A stretch of 64,000 nucleotides of DNA from Ehretia macrophylla (Eukaryota > Streptophyta > Magnoliopsida > Boraginales > Ehretiaceae): contig CM075767.1 in the NCBI GenBank assembly GCA_037974665.1, forward strand, positions 4,427,501 through 4,491,500. Direction: 5' to 3'. Position numbers and translations under genes: made by a program. Of the stretch, positions 13,601 to 25,149 are shown in pieces; within the stretch, counting starts at the first letter, position 1; each line of letters begins with the position of its first letter. A model generated the notes under the pieces. The model saw nothing but the letters and a program-made list of their open reading frames with translations. It was not told the origin of the DNA and did no database searches.

Positions 13601-14053
13601 ACTCACCAACTTAACGGCTTTAGTTGCTGAGATAACAAAACTCGTCTTAGCACCCCGGTTACCCGCTACCTCTACTATTGGCTGATTTGGCAAACGAAAC
13701 TGTACTACCTTGGTTCTACAGTTCAACTGGGCATCATACTTAGAAAGCCAATCCATACCCAGAATAACATCAAACCCCCGGATAGGAAATAAAATAAGGT
13801 CCGAATGAAAATTATGCCCCTTAACATGTATTATACAATCCTTACATACTAAGCCAGTAATATACTTATCAGTCAAAGAGGTACTAATCTCAACCACATA
13901 AGGCAATCTTTCAGGTTGCAATTTAACACGTTGCACACAAGCAGGAGTAATGAAAGAATGCGTAGCACCAGAATCAATCAACACTTTAACAAGTTGATCA
14001 AGTATAAGGAAGTTACCTTCCACCACTGCAGTCTCCTCAGGCATCTCCTCCAT
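10614..14053 (-). pseudogene. Element B pol remnant: protease, RT, RNase H, integrase, chromodomain
   Basis: On the minus strand, in order: protease ([11 protein letters not shown] near 13955-13985), reverse transcriptase ([10 protein letters not shown] near 12945-12980), RNase H (TDHKSLKYL near 12320-12345), integrase (zinc region CLTCQRVK near 11770-11795; core [10 protein letters not shown] near 11400-11430) and a chromodomain-like end ([14 protein letters not shown] near 10690-10735). Much closer to intact than in element A, but still broken in a few places. Function by family knowledge: reverse transcription and integration in particles and nucleus. The region just before the polypurine tract keeps the usual short purine-rich 3' end of this lineage. 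Confidence 0.94.
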
Positions 14054-15322
14054 ATCAACTGCATAAGCCCGAGCCAGAACCCACTGCTGCTATGGTACAC
14101 TACCCATAGGCCTACCCTGGTAACCCTGAGTCGTTGCCCGACCCTCAGTCCTCGCATATCTAGGGCAATCCTTCGCCCTATGCTCGATGCTACCACAACC
14201 CAAACATGTCCCTGCCTTTACCCTGCAGTCGGACTCCACATGCCCTGGGCGCTTGCAGTAATTACACTGCGATGATGTGGCACTAACACTGCCTCTAGAA
14301 GAACCAGAAGCTGATGAAGCAGCTGATACAGCCTGCTGCTGAGGTCTCACCACACTAGGCCTGTACTGACCCTGAGACTGGGTTGGCCTATACTGAGTCT
14401 GAACCTGATATGGCCTCTACTGAAACTGAGGCCGATAGTAACTCTGCTGACCCTGTGGCCTATAAGAACTCTGCTGGGCTGGTGGCCTGTAGACAACCTG
14501 CTGTACTGGAGGCCTATATATAACCTGCTGGCCCTGTGGCTGATACGGCCTCTTACTAGGCTGACTGGAGACAATCTGATCCCCTTTCCTCTTCTCTAAC
14601 CTAGAAGCTGCATCAAAAGCCTCAGTGAAGATATCATAGCGATTCAGAGCCATTGCATCCTGAATCTCGGGCCTCAATCCCAACATAAATCTACGGGTCT
14701 TCCTCTCCTCCACATCTACAAACTCCGGTGCATACCGGGACAACCTAGTGAATGTAGCCTCATACTGAGCCACAGTAGAATCCCCCTGTACCAAAGACAA
14801 GAACTCAGCCTCTCTCCTCTCCCGTGCAACCCTCGGGACATACTTATCCCTAAAAGCAGTCAGAAAGGTATCCCAAACATACGGAACACCCCGGGTCTCC
14901 CAACTAGCTCTCACAGTGCGCCACCATTCCTCTGCCTCATCATCAAGCAAATAGACAGCACAAGTCACCTTCCTCTCATCAGTGTACCCGAGAGAATCAA
15001 AAATTTTCTCTAACTTACTAATCCACGACTCGGCCTTCCTATCATCAGGCTCTCCCTGAAATCTAGGAGGATAGTACCCCAGAAACTCCTTCATAGTACC
15101 TCGACCGTGATTACCTCCCTGTACATTCTGTATCTGAGCCTGCAACGCCTGAGTCTGAACAGCCTGACCTGCTAACAACTGGGCCTGCCCAGCCATCAAA
15201 TCTGCAATCCGATCCATTGCTGACCCTAACCTGACATCACCCCTATCACTGCCCTGTGCCACATTACCAGGAACCTCATCTACAATCTCGGGCCTACCAC
15301 GAGTCCTCGGTCTACCGGCCAT
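14054..15322 (-). pseudogene. Element B gag (capsid and two zinc knuckles), broken
   Basis: Begins at an ATG at 15322 giving MAGRPRTRGRPE, a start shared with element C (MTSRPRTRGRPE), so this start is chosen over an in-frame upstream ATG in the leader. Then an acidic/Q-rich N-terminal part, a gypsy capsid domain (FLGYYPPRFQGEPDDRKAES; WISKLEKIFDSLGY), a Q/Y/P-rich linker, and two CX2CX4HX4C knuckles (CNYCKRPGHVESDC and CLGCGSIEHRAKDC, about 14166-14270). It is a fossil with a small number of breaks. Confidence 0.92.
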
Positions 15323-15374
15323 CGTACTAATCAAAGAGTTAGCACAGGTTATAGCACATAAACAGGTTATATAC

Positions 15375-15535
15375 AACTTTTAACACATAAACAACAAACT
15401 CATATAAAGCACATAGATCACATAAGTTTCAATCACATAAACAAATTGATCACATAATCACATAAGCACTTAAATCACATAATCACTTAATCATTTAGTC
15501 ATATCAATACATAATTCACTTTTCTTTCTTTTCAC
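15375..15535 (-). other. Element B leader with degenerate TATGTGAT-type repeats
   Basis: Between primer site and gag the leader (minus sense) is built of loose repeats of the form (T/A)(A/T)GTGAT spaced by a few bases. The same architecture is present in element C and, with different spacing, in the leader of LTR N. Confidence 0.6.
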
Positions 15536-15598
15536 ACATATTTCATGCTAAGACCATTACCCACATTCCGAGAATACCCCGGCTGACAACTAACATGC

Positions 15599-15610
15599 GC
15601 TCTGATACCA
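15599..15610 (-). other. Primer binding site of element B
   Basis: On the minus strand TGGTATCAGAGC, complementary to the 3' end of plant initiator methionine tRNA, six bases after the end of the 5' LTR. Confidence 0.9.
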
Positions 15611-15616
15611 CTTATA

Positions 15617-18049
15617 TGTCACGCCTCAACTCGACCCCACCTACAATCAGTCAGGACGCAACAGAATTTCGGCAGTGTAACGACAGTAAATAGATTTCTG
15701 AATTTCTAAACCAACCTCATTAATAACATTAAACATCCAATTCTATAACCATAGAAACAACAACTCCTCAACAGCATAACAAAACACAACATAACCGTAA
15801 TATACAATAATCAGTCTTCGTTATCTGCCTCCGTTCCAACATAACATACAATACCTCAACCTTATCATACATTTCAAAAATAAGTTGACACCCATCTAAC
15901 AACTTAACCATAGACAAAAGAAAGCCACTAAGTTAACATCATATGGATCATCATCTTTCAACATCTATTACAATAAGATCCATAAAGCATATAAAAGTCT
16001 ATTAAGCTAATATACATGACATTAAACAACATATAATCATGGATAAGACTCAGGAACATATGACTCGTCCACGTAAGGCACATTTTCCTCCTCAGGAGGC
16101 ACGTACCCGTAATCCGGCTCTGCAACACCTGTAAGCATGCAATAATAGAGAGTGAGCTTATATACATAAGCTCAGTGAGGATCCGATAGATCTCGACAGT
16201 ATTCACTATGCTCCTTGGATTTAGTCCTTTGAGCAAGTAAACACACAACAACAATAATAACATTATCATCACATAACTATATAACCAATCAATAAAGGAT
16301 ACTCTATTTGGTGTAGCTCCAAACGCCATCACGATCTCAACCGTTCTTCTTATAACTCCCCATTACTCACGCACCCGAGGTACCTCACTAGCCCCTCCCT
16401 CCATGACACCTCCGTCATGCGAGCTGGGGGTAGCCTATGGCAGTCATGCCGTTATCAACCCGACAGCCCAACGCTGCCCGAGAGGTGGCACACACATACC
16501 AAGACTCCATAATCATCAATCATCAATCAATCAATTGGGAGATCAGCAACGAAAGTGCCCGATTCCCGAACTCAATAATAATCAATCAATAACATCAATA
16601 TAACATCAATATTAACTTAAACAACAAACAACGAAGTTAGATGACAAAGTAGGCCATCTAACCGGACATGCATAATATACACAATTAAACCCTAAATTAC
16701 TCATCAACAACTCACCATTCAACACTCGAACACCACCCAACCATCTAAAGGCATCGTTCAAGAAATTAAAGAATGACAACCTAAACTTCTAAAATTCATA
16801 ACTTACAATCTACTAATCCAAACATTGCCAAATCAGTTTCTATCACTCACCCATTCAACCTACTACATTAGCCCTCTCGGAAATCCACCATAACACCTCC
16901 AAATCATGCCCGATAACCCTAAAACCCTAGGATGTCTTGGCTGGATTTTCCGGATTTTCACACGAACAATGTAATCGAAAATTCGGCATTACAACAGCGC
17001 TAACACGTAATTATCAAGTATTTAGAAATCGACGGCAATCGATTTCGATCAACACAACTCATTTAATTCAACTTTGAACATTTTAATCAAAATTAAATAC
17101 CCGGAAAATAAAAATTATGCTACATCCGACAGAAATTCGTAGTATTGCATCAAAATGATCCCTAGCATGCAAGGAGCAATAATCTATCATCAGATTTCAA
17201 TTCTAACGGTTCAATCTTCATTTATACGCAAAAACATAAAAATGGCATTTTGAGATCTAGAATTTTTCTCTCACCTTTGATGCGATATAAGCCTAGGAAT
17301 GCGTGCTATGCGTGCCCAACAAGCAGAATCCAAGTCAGTGCGAAGTTCTACGGACAAAAACTAGGTTTTTCTTTGAAAAATTGATTGAAAAGCTTGAGTT
17401 TTTCTCTTCCTTTTTCTCCCTCAACCTCTCGGCCCTTTGTGTGTGTGTGGAGTGTGTTTTGTGCTTTGCTTAGTGTGTGTTGATGACAATATATAATTAA
17501 AAGCTTAGTCAATTAAAAAAAATGCTAAGTCAAAGTAGTTTAAGTTAGTATTTTTGTGTTTTAATGACTTTAAACTCATTTTATTGCTCACCAAGCTCAA
17601 AATAATTATGCAACCCCCAAGATATCTCAAGTGGATTATTTTTAGGTGACAAGAAGTTTTACAATCCAATAATTTCACCCGAGTCGGCTTAAAACTCGAT
17701 TTTCGCAAAAGTCGGTGTAAAAACCCTAATAAATTCTTAAGCCGATTTTAAAACCGTTTTCATCAAACACAGGTCTATTAAAGTCCGTTGACTAGGTCTA
17801 GAAGGGTTAAAAAGACCAGTTTCAAAATTTTAGCGGACGTGTTTCGAAAACACTATTCACTAAAAATCGACGATAAAATTTCTGACTCCGTTTTTTATGA
17901 AAATTTCATGAATGCACATTTAGCACGTATTAGGAGTATTGACATCAAAATTATAACTTTCTAGGTCCTATAGCACATAAACAGATCATATGCACGCAAA
18001 ACGAGGTATAACACGTAAAACGAGATAAGTAGGAAAGTGGGGTTTCACA
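15617..18049 (-). repeat. Element B 5' LTR
   Basis: 2433 bp, aligned without gaps to the 3' LTR at an offset of 7451. About 36 single-base differences were counted by eye. The hairpin seen at 8703-8722 recurs at 16154-16173. Confidence 0.95.
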
Positions 18050-18147
18050 TTGGTTTAGAGTCTCAGTGTCCTATTTACTGTTGTTATACTGCCGAAATTC
18101 CGTTGCGTCCTGACTGATTATAGGAGGGGTCGAGTTGGGGCGTGACA
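18050..18147 (+). repeat. Element A 3' LTR, last part (after the element B insertion)
   Basis: TTGGT (18050-18054) is the right copy of B's target duplication. The following 93 bp complete A's LTR and end in TTGGGGCGTGACA. Together the two parts make a LTR of about 2443 bp, close to B's 2433 bp. Confidence 0.9.
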
Positions 18148-18978
18148 GGAGAGATTTGATTGACAGACTTCTTATATTTTCAAGAGAGTTGAAAAGGAAA
18201 ATTGGCATTTACTTAAAGGTGATTGAAGTTTCCTTATTTCAAATAAGGAAGGTTGCCTTATTCAAGAATTGCTTGGAGACAAAGACATTCCATAAATCTC
18301 AAGGCCCAAGCACGGATTACCTCGTGGAGATTTAGGCAACTAATTCAGCATATATACAGAGCCTCACACGTTTGTAAGTTGTGCAGACTAAGTGAAAAAA
18401 AAAAGCAGAGAAAGAAGTGCGAAAGAGAGCTGAAAATTCGTGACTTGAGAGCTGTCAAGTTTTGCTGCAACAGATTGACGATGCGTTGCAACAGAATGCA
18501 ATAACAGTGGAAATCTGATATAACATATGTTGCTGCAGCAGTGCTGAAACAGACAACTTGTTTATGCTTCCATTATGCATATTGTTTTAATCTTTTGATA
18601 GGAAGAGTTTTTATTCATTTATTGTCTTATTCATTCTTCGAGAGAAGAAGGTGTAGTTCTCGGGAGAGAACGTTGCAAGTCGAGGGGAGCTCGCCAAACC
18701 TAGGTTCATTAAGGAGTTAATCATCAAGGCGTCGAAGTCAAGAGGGAGTCTTTACTTGTGTAAGTCCATTGATATTGTAACTTGTGATTTATTAATGAAA
18801 CAGGTTTGTTAGACCAGGACAGGTCCCGTGGACGTAGACCGCATGGTTGAACCACGTTAAATCTCAATGTCTTTACCGTTTACATACGTTTATTTATTTT
18901 GTTTTAACTTCTGTTACAACAAGCTAATAACCAGAAACCTACAAAAACAAAAACAAGATAAAAATTGGTCACCAACAT
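18148..18978 (+). repeat. Old copia-like LTR tail
   Basis: No coding sequence. The stretch about 18800-18900 (CCCGTGGACGTAG, GAACCACGTTAAATC) has the form seen near the 3' end of many plant Ty1/copia LTRs. The next bases (AAATTGGTCACC near 18962-18973) could be a decayed primer site. The left boundary is unclear because element A ends at 18147. It forms an older layer into which solo LTR D was inserted. Confidence 0.45.
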
Positions 18979-19344
18979 TGTGAAACCCCAAATTTCTTCT
19001 GTGTGAAATTGCGTGTTTTGACTTGTATATGTGTTATTTGACTTAGAATGCGCTAATTTTGTGATTTCTACTCCTATTACATGCTATGTGAGTATCCATG
19101 AAATTTTCATAAAAATCGACATTTAAAATTTTATCGTCGAGTTTTGTGAATAGTATTTTTGAAACATGTCTGCTAAAATTTTGAACCTGGTCTTTTAAGC
19201 ATTTGAAAACCTAGTCCTTGGATATTAATAGACCCGTGTTTGATTAAAACTGCTTCTGAAATAAATTAGGAATTTAAATGGATTTTACACCTTCTTTTGC
19301 AAAAATAAGTATTATATCTTGATTGTATATATATATATATAAGT

Positions 19345-19745
19345 TGTTTCCTCAAAAGTTTTAATTTTGTCCCTATTATTTAAAATGTCTCAATTTAGTC
19401 CCTATTGTTTGTCAAAAAGTTTTAATTTTATCCCTATTGTTTCTTAAAGGTTTCAATCTCATCTTTATTATTTTCTTAAAGTTTCAAATTCATCCCTATT
19501 ATTCAATAACTAAATTAAAAAATTTTGAGAAACAATAGGGACTAATTTGAGACTTTTTAAAAATAATAAGGACAAAATTGAAAATTGAAAAATAATAAGG
19601 ATGAAATTGAGAAACTTTAAACAATAAGGATGAAATTAAAATTTTTAGGGAAACAATACGGATTAAATTGAGATATTTTAAATAATAAGGACTAAACTGA
19701 ATTTTTTTTGCAAACAATAGGGACTAAATATGAGATTTTTCCTAT
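19345..19745. repeat. Foldback repeat with arrays of a TTTAGTCCCTATTGTTT-type unit
   Basis: The left half contains repeated units ending in GTCCCTATT(G/A)TTT and the right half the inverse AAACAATAGGGAC units, so the two halves can pair. Several imperfect copies per arm, about 35-45 bp apart. It interrupts the part of LTR D that is continuous in E, so it is a separate insertion of foldback or MITE type. No coding capacity. Boundaries are approximate and I see no clear target duplication. Confidence 0.6.
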
Positions 19746-21016
19746 TTATATTTCTATTTTTGGCCAAAAACAACTAAAATAACTTAAGTTATCAAACTTT
19801 GACCTTGAAGCTTGCTTTGACTTTTGCTTATAAGTTGTCTACACACAATAAAACAACGCAAAAACACCCTATTTTACACACACATTGCCGTGAGGTTGAA
19901 GGAGAAAAGGAGAGGAAAATTTCAAGGTTTTTCAAAGCAATTTTTCCTTAGAAAACTCAATTTTTGTCCAAATCTTTTCATTCCGAGTTAGAGTCCGCTT
20001 GTTGGGCATATGTTCTTCGCATTCCTAGCATTGTTTCGGATCAAAGGTGAGAGAAAAATTTTAGATCTAGAAATGCTATTTCTTGTCAAATTCCTATAGT
20101 TGAATTTTTATCCAATGTTTTGTTAAATTGTCTTTAGATTATTGCTCAGTAGTTTCCAAGGACCATTTATATGTATTTATAGTTGTTTTGAACGGTAGTA
20201 GCATGTATTTCTAATTTTCGGGCATTAAAATTAATTTATTGGCTTGTAGTTGAATAATAGTTGTTGTAGTGGTTGGAATTGAATGGTTGTTGCTTCTATG
20301 AATTTGTTAATTATTGCGTAGTAATGTTGTAATTCCGAATTTTCAATTTGGATGTCGTAGCAAAAGTCCGAAAATTCAGCCTAGGTGCATTGCCAAAAAT
20401 AGGGTTGTTGGCCTTGCTTTGGATGGCTTTTGGTTGGTTTTCGGTGGGGTTAATGTGGTTGCATGTGTGGTGGAGTGATAGGAAGTGGTTTGGGGGTTAT
20501 TGGATTTCTAGATTGTAAGTTATGAAAGTTGGAAGATTGAGTAGTTTTTCTTTGAATTAATAAAATGTTGTCTTTTGTTGGGTGGTAGTGTTTGAGTAGT
20601 TAATTCTTGGATTGTTATTGAGTAGGATCGGGTTTGGAATGTATGTTGATATGTGTAATAAGTTGGGCGGCCTACTTTGTCATCTAACTTAATTGTTAGT
20701 TGTTAGTTGTTTAATTGATGTTATGTTGATTGAAATGTTGTTAACTGATTGATGATTGATGATGATCTGGAGGACAACCTACTTTTCTATCTTTCCAGAA
20801 TATGAGATGTTTATTATTATTGTCACGAGTCTTGATAGTGTGTGCCACCTCTTAAACAACATTGGGCTGTCAGGTTGATAACGGCATAACTATCATAGAC
20901 TACTCCCAGCTCGCATGGGCGGAGATGCCATGGAGGGAAGGGCTAGATGAGGTACCTTGGTTATATATTATGGGAGTTACAAGAAGTTGGTTGAGATCGT
21001 GATAGCGTATGGAGCT

Positions 21017-23405
21017 TGTGAAATCCCACTTTTCATCTTAACCTCGATTTGCGTGTTTTGCCTCTATTTGTGTGAATTAACCTGTTTATGTGCTATTTGA
21101 TCTAGAATGTGCTAAATATGTGATTAATACTCCTAATACATGCTAAATGTGCATTCATGAAATTTTCATCAAAAACGGAATCAGAAATTTTATCGTCGAT
21201 TTTTGTGAATAATGTTTTGGATGCATGTCAGCTAAAAATTTTACATAGTTGTTTTAAGTGTTTCAAAACCTAGTCCTCGGACATTAATAGACATGTGTTT
21301 GATTAAAACAGATTTCAAATCGGCTTAGGAATTTAAAAGAGTTTTTACACCGTCTTTTGTGAAAAACGAGTTTTGAGCCGACTTGGGTGGAATTGTTTGA
21401 ATGTAAAACTTCTTGTCACCTAAAAATAAATTACTTGAGATAGTTTAGGTGTTGCATAAATGTTTTGAGCAAAGAAATAGCTAAAATGAATTAAAAGACA
21501 AGAAAATACTAAAAATAACTAGTTTTTACCTTTGACCTTGATTTAATTTGTTTGACTTTGCATAATATAACATCAACACACACTTGCAAAGCACAAAACA
21601 TACTCATTTTACACCTACATGGCCGAGAGCTTCAAGGGAGAAAAGAGAAGTTGATTTTCAAGGTTTTCAAAGCAAAATTTCATAGAAAATGCTAGTTTTT
21701 GTCCGTAGTTTTTCGTACCGAGTTGGATTCCTCTTGTTGGGCACGCATTGCACGCATATCTAGGCTTATTTCAGATCAAAGGTGAGAGAAAAATTCTAGA
21801 TCTCAAAATGTCATTTTTATATTTTTGCATATAATTGAATTTTGAACCGTTAGAAAGTTGAATTGATGTTATATTATTGCTCAGTGCATGCTAAGGATCG
21901 TTTATATGCGTTTATATAAGATTTGAACCGTTGTAGCATGAATTTTTATTTTCGGGTATTAAAAGTTGAGTTGTTGGCTATTTGTTGAATATTTTGAGTT
22001 GTAGTGGTTGGAATCAATTTCCGTCGATTTGTAAAACTTTATTAAATACGAGGTAGTGCCATTGTAATGCCGAAATTTTGATTTTGATATCGATGTGAAA
22101 GTCCGGAAATTTCAGCCAAGGCACATTAGGGTTTTAGGGTTGTTGGGCTTGATTTGGATGTATTTTGGTTGGTTTCTAAGGGGGCTATTGTAGTTGATTG
22201 AGTGGGTGAATGATAGGAACTGGTTTGGAGTTGTTTGGATTAGTAGAATGTAAGTTATGATTATTATAAGTTTAGGTTGTCTTTCTTTAAAGGGTTGTTA
22301 TATGCCTTTAGATAATTGGGTGGTGTTAAGTGATTGAATTATGAGTTGTTAATGGTTAGACTAGGGTTTGATTGTGTGTTTAATGCATGTTAGGTTGGAT
22401 GGCCTACTTTGTCATCTAACTTAGTTGTTTATTGTTTAATTGATTATTTGATGTTATATTGATAAAAAGATGATTATTGAATGTTTATTGATGAACCGGG
22501 AGATAGTCAACGTGAAAGGTTATCCTCCTGTGATGTCAATGTTTATTTTATTGCTGAGTCTTGGTATGTGTGTGCCACCTCTCGGGCAGCATCGGGCTGT
22601 CAGGTTGATAACGGCATGACTACCAGAGGCTACCCTTATCTCGCATGGGCGGAGATTCCATGGAGGGCAGGGCTCGTGAGGTACCTTGGGTGTGTGTGTC
22701 ATGGGAATGATAAGAAGTCGGTTGAGATCGTGATGGCGTTTGAAGCTACACCAACTAGAGTATCCTTTATTGATTGGTCATTATAGTTAATATGCTTATA
22801 TTGTTATTGATGATTATTGTGTGTTTACAGCTCAAATGATGATTTCCAAGGAGTATAGTAAATACTGTTAAAGATCTATCGATCCTCACTGGGCTTGTTT
22901 TATATAAGCTCACTCACAATTATTGCATGCATACAGGTGTTATTGATCAAGATTACGGATACGTGCCTCAGGAAGCTGAGAATGTGCTTTATGTGGACAA
23001 GTCTTGTGTGCCGGAGTCGTTGCCATGAATTTGTCTTACTTGTTGTAATATGTTATATTGTATAACTTATTCAATTATAAGAATTATGTATATTGCTAAT
23101 TTAGTAGTCTTGTTTTGGAACATGGTTAGGTTGCTGAATTGGTTATAATCTATTTTGGAAATGTATGTTATATAGTAAATGTATAATGTTGGAACGGAGG
23201 CGTATAACCTATGGATGCAATGGTAAAAGAATGTTTAATGAATATTGTGGTTGTGTTGTTTAATTGTTGAATTGTTTATGGAGTTGGATGTATGAGTTGC
23301 AAAGAGGTTGGTTTAGAGCCTCGGTGTCTTAATTACTGTCGTTATACTGCCAAAATTCCGTTGCGTCCTGACGGATCGTAGGAGGGGTCGAGTTGGGGCG
23401 TGACA
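21017..23405 (+). repeat. Solo LTR E (Tekay-like) with exact GAGCT duplication
   Basis: 2389 bp, TGTGAAATCCC...GGGGCGTGACA, flanked by GAGCT at 21012-21016 and 23406-23410. No primer site or coding region follows. It keeps the CCTACTTTGTCATC block (near 22403) and the GGGCTTG...TATAAGCTC hairpin (22891-22911). It was inserted in solo LTR D, a diverged relative. Confidence 0.95.
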
Positions 23406-23897
23406 GAGCTACACCAACTAGTGTATCCTTTCTCAATTGAATGGTTATTTATGTGGCTTGAAATAAAATGTTGATGTTAATGATGTTTAATGTGTGTTAT
23501 TGTTCATAGGATGATTTCCCTAGTAGTAAAGTAGGTTTTCAAAACATCTTTTGAATCCTCACTAAGCTTTGTTATATATAAGTTCACCCTCATTTGTTTA
23601 TTGTCATCAGGTGTAACTGAGCCAAGCTTTGGGTACATCCCTCAGGAAGCTGAGAATGTGCCTTTTGTTGAGAAGTCTTGTGTGCTAGAGTCTTATCCAT
23701 GATATCTGAGTTGAAGTTCTTTTTTGCTATCTTGTATATTAGAACCAGTTGGATTGTATTTACTTTGAAGTTTATATTGTATAAGATGATCTAAAGATAG
23801 TGGATTGTATATTGCTAGTTTAGTTGTCTTACTTTTGGACTATGCTTAGGTTGCTAGACTAGTTTGTAACAAGTATGCATATGTATGGTATAACTTG

Positions 23898-24716
23898 TGA
23901 TACGAACCTGGTCAACATGTGCCGAGACCCAATACCAAGAATGGTAAAACAAACCCAAGATCTTTTCAAGAATGATGGAAACCACGACCCTATGCTTAGC
24001 AAAGCTAGAACCTTGGTATAGTTGAGGATGCCACAAACGAGGATGGAAGTCTCGTTTGATAAGTCAAGGTGAACGCCACAAGAATAATCTTGATAAGTTC
24101 GAAAAGTTCTTGAGAACTTAAAGAGAATACTCTCACAAATTTAATATCAAAATTGTCTTTTTTTATTATCACAAAAAAGAGCCTTATATAGGCAATAATA
24201 AATAAGTATCCTGCTTAGAAAAGGACTCCTAAACCCTAGCCCAAGTAAGAAAATATGAATAGTAACTAGGTCAAAGGAAACAAACTTGGAGAACGAGAAA
24301 AGACTCCTATTAACTATTCATGTGAATAGTTATATGAATAGTAACTAAAAATGAAGCAATCTTGCAGCCCAAGAAAAGCTCATTTCTAGTGTGAACACCT
24401 AATCTTGCAGTCCAAGAAAGTCTATTTCCTAGTGTAAACACCTAAATTCGTCCATAGAGAATTAAACTAAAACTAGGATAGAATTACAAAGAAATCAAAT
24501 CTTGACTAAATCTTCGAATCTTCTTGAAGAATCTTGAAGTTCTTGAATCTTGAAAATAGAATATTGACTTGAATCTTTGCTGGAAAATTCGCTCAAAAGG
24601 TTCAATGAATGTGGACGCCCAATTGGTTCATTGAATGTGGATGCTTCAATTGGTTCATTGAATGTGGGCGCTCAATTGGTTCATTGAATGTGGACGCTCA
24701 AGGCTGGTTCTCATCA
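23898..24716 (-). repeat. Solo LTR F, different family, with exact ACTTG duplication
   Basis: 819 bp, in minus sense TGATGAGAACC...GGTTCGTATCA, flanked by ACTTG at 23893-23897 and 24717-24721. A TATA-like TATATAAGG (minus strand, near 24183-24191) sets the orientation. A minisatellite lies at its 5' end (24600-24705). It is unrelated in sequence to the Tekay LTRs around it; the family is not clear (short LTR, copia or other gypsy). Confidence 0.9.
24600..24705 (-). repeat. Minisatellite of about 26-31 bp, four copies, in LTR F
   Basis: Four imperfect copies of GTTCATTGAATGTGGACGCT plus a short CAATTG spacer. By position it falls at the start of LTR F's U3, where promoter repeats are common in LTRs. 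Confidence 0.8.
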
Positions 24717-24962
24717 ACTTGTGGTATACTGTTGGAACGGAGGCATATGACTTGTGTGTGGTATGTTGTATAGTTGTTTAATATATGTTGTTGAAAGTTG
24801 ATGAATGGTTGTGGAGTTGTTGTTGAAGTTTGAAGTTGGTTGTGTGATGTTATAAAGGGTTGGTTTAGAGCCCTGATGTTCATGTTACAGACGTTATGTT
24901 ACCGAAATTCCATTGTGTCCTGACTGAATGTAAGTGGGGTCGAGTTGGGGCGTGACAAACAC

Positions 24963-25149
24963 ACATAAAGACAAACATTAAAATTAATTAAGGAAAATAA
25001 GGGTCACCATGATTATCTACTATAATCCTCGAAAACTGTAAAAGGTTTGCTTGTTAAATATGGAAGTTTGCTCACCAAAAAAAATTTGTTCGCCGGTAAT
25101 ACACTACGTAATGTTGATGTGTGTGTATTTATTGGGCTTTATTGCATAT
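24963..25149. other. Short unassigned stretch
   Basis: AT-rich sequence between solo LTR D and copia LTR fragment G. I see no gene or clear repeat; it continues the layer at 18148-18978 that was split by D. Confidence 0.5.

Larger units (their letters stand above)
8166..18049 (-). mobile_element. Element B: structurally complete Tekay-like Ty3/gypsy element with broken coding region
   Basis: A 9884-bp element in minus orientation with two LTRs of equal length (2433 bp), primer site, gag, pol and polypurine tract in the expected order, flanked by an exact TTGGT duplication (8161-8165 and 18050-18054). Its LTRs differ by about 36 substitutions by hand count (about 1.5%), which suggests an age near half a million years under commonly used plant LTR rates; this is an estimate. 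All structural parts are present but the coding region has roughly four breaks. It is a sibling of A, having inserted into A's own LTR. Confidence 0.95.
1598..18147 (+). mobile_element. Element A: Ty3/gypsy Tekay-like chromovirus, 5' part absent, split by element B
   Basis: A fossil LTR retrotransposon in plus orientation. Parts in order: gag remnant, protease, reverse transcriptase, RNase H, integrase with a C-terminal chromodomain-like segment, purine-rich tract (5801-5815) and a 3' LTR (5816-8165, resumed at 18055-18147). The chromodomain and the roughly 2.4-kb LTR point to the Tekay/Del lineage. It is broken, with roughly six interruptions in its coding region. Its 5' LTR, primer site and early gag are not in the window; LTR X abuts it instead. 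Element B was inserted into its 3' LTR, so A is the older of the two. Confidence 0.9.
18979..24957 (+). repeat. Solo LTR D (Tekay-like), split by E and F and holding a foldback repeat
   Basis: Starts TGTGAAACCCC at 18979 and ends TTGGGGCGTGACA at 24957. Flanks AACAT (18974-18978) and AACAC (24958-24962) match at four of five bases, as expected for an old target duplication. Without its insertions it is about 2.76 kb. No internal region is present, so it is the product of recombination between two LTRs. It has the CCTACTTTGTCATC block near 20670 and a decayed form of the family hairpin near 23561-23587. Solo LTRs E and F lie inside. Confidence 0.88.
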
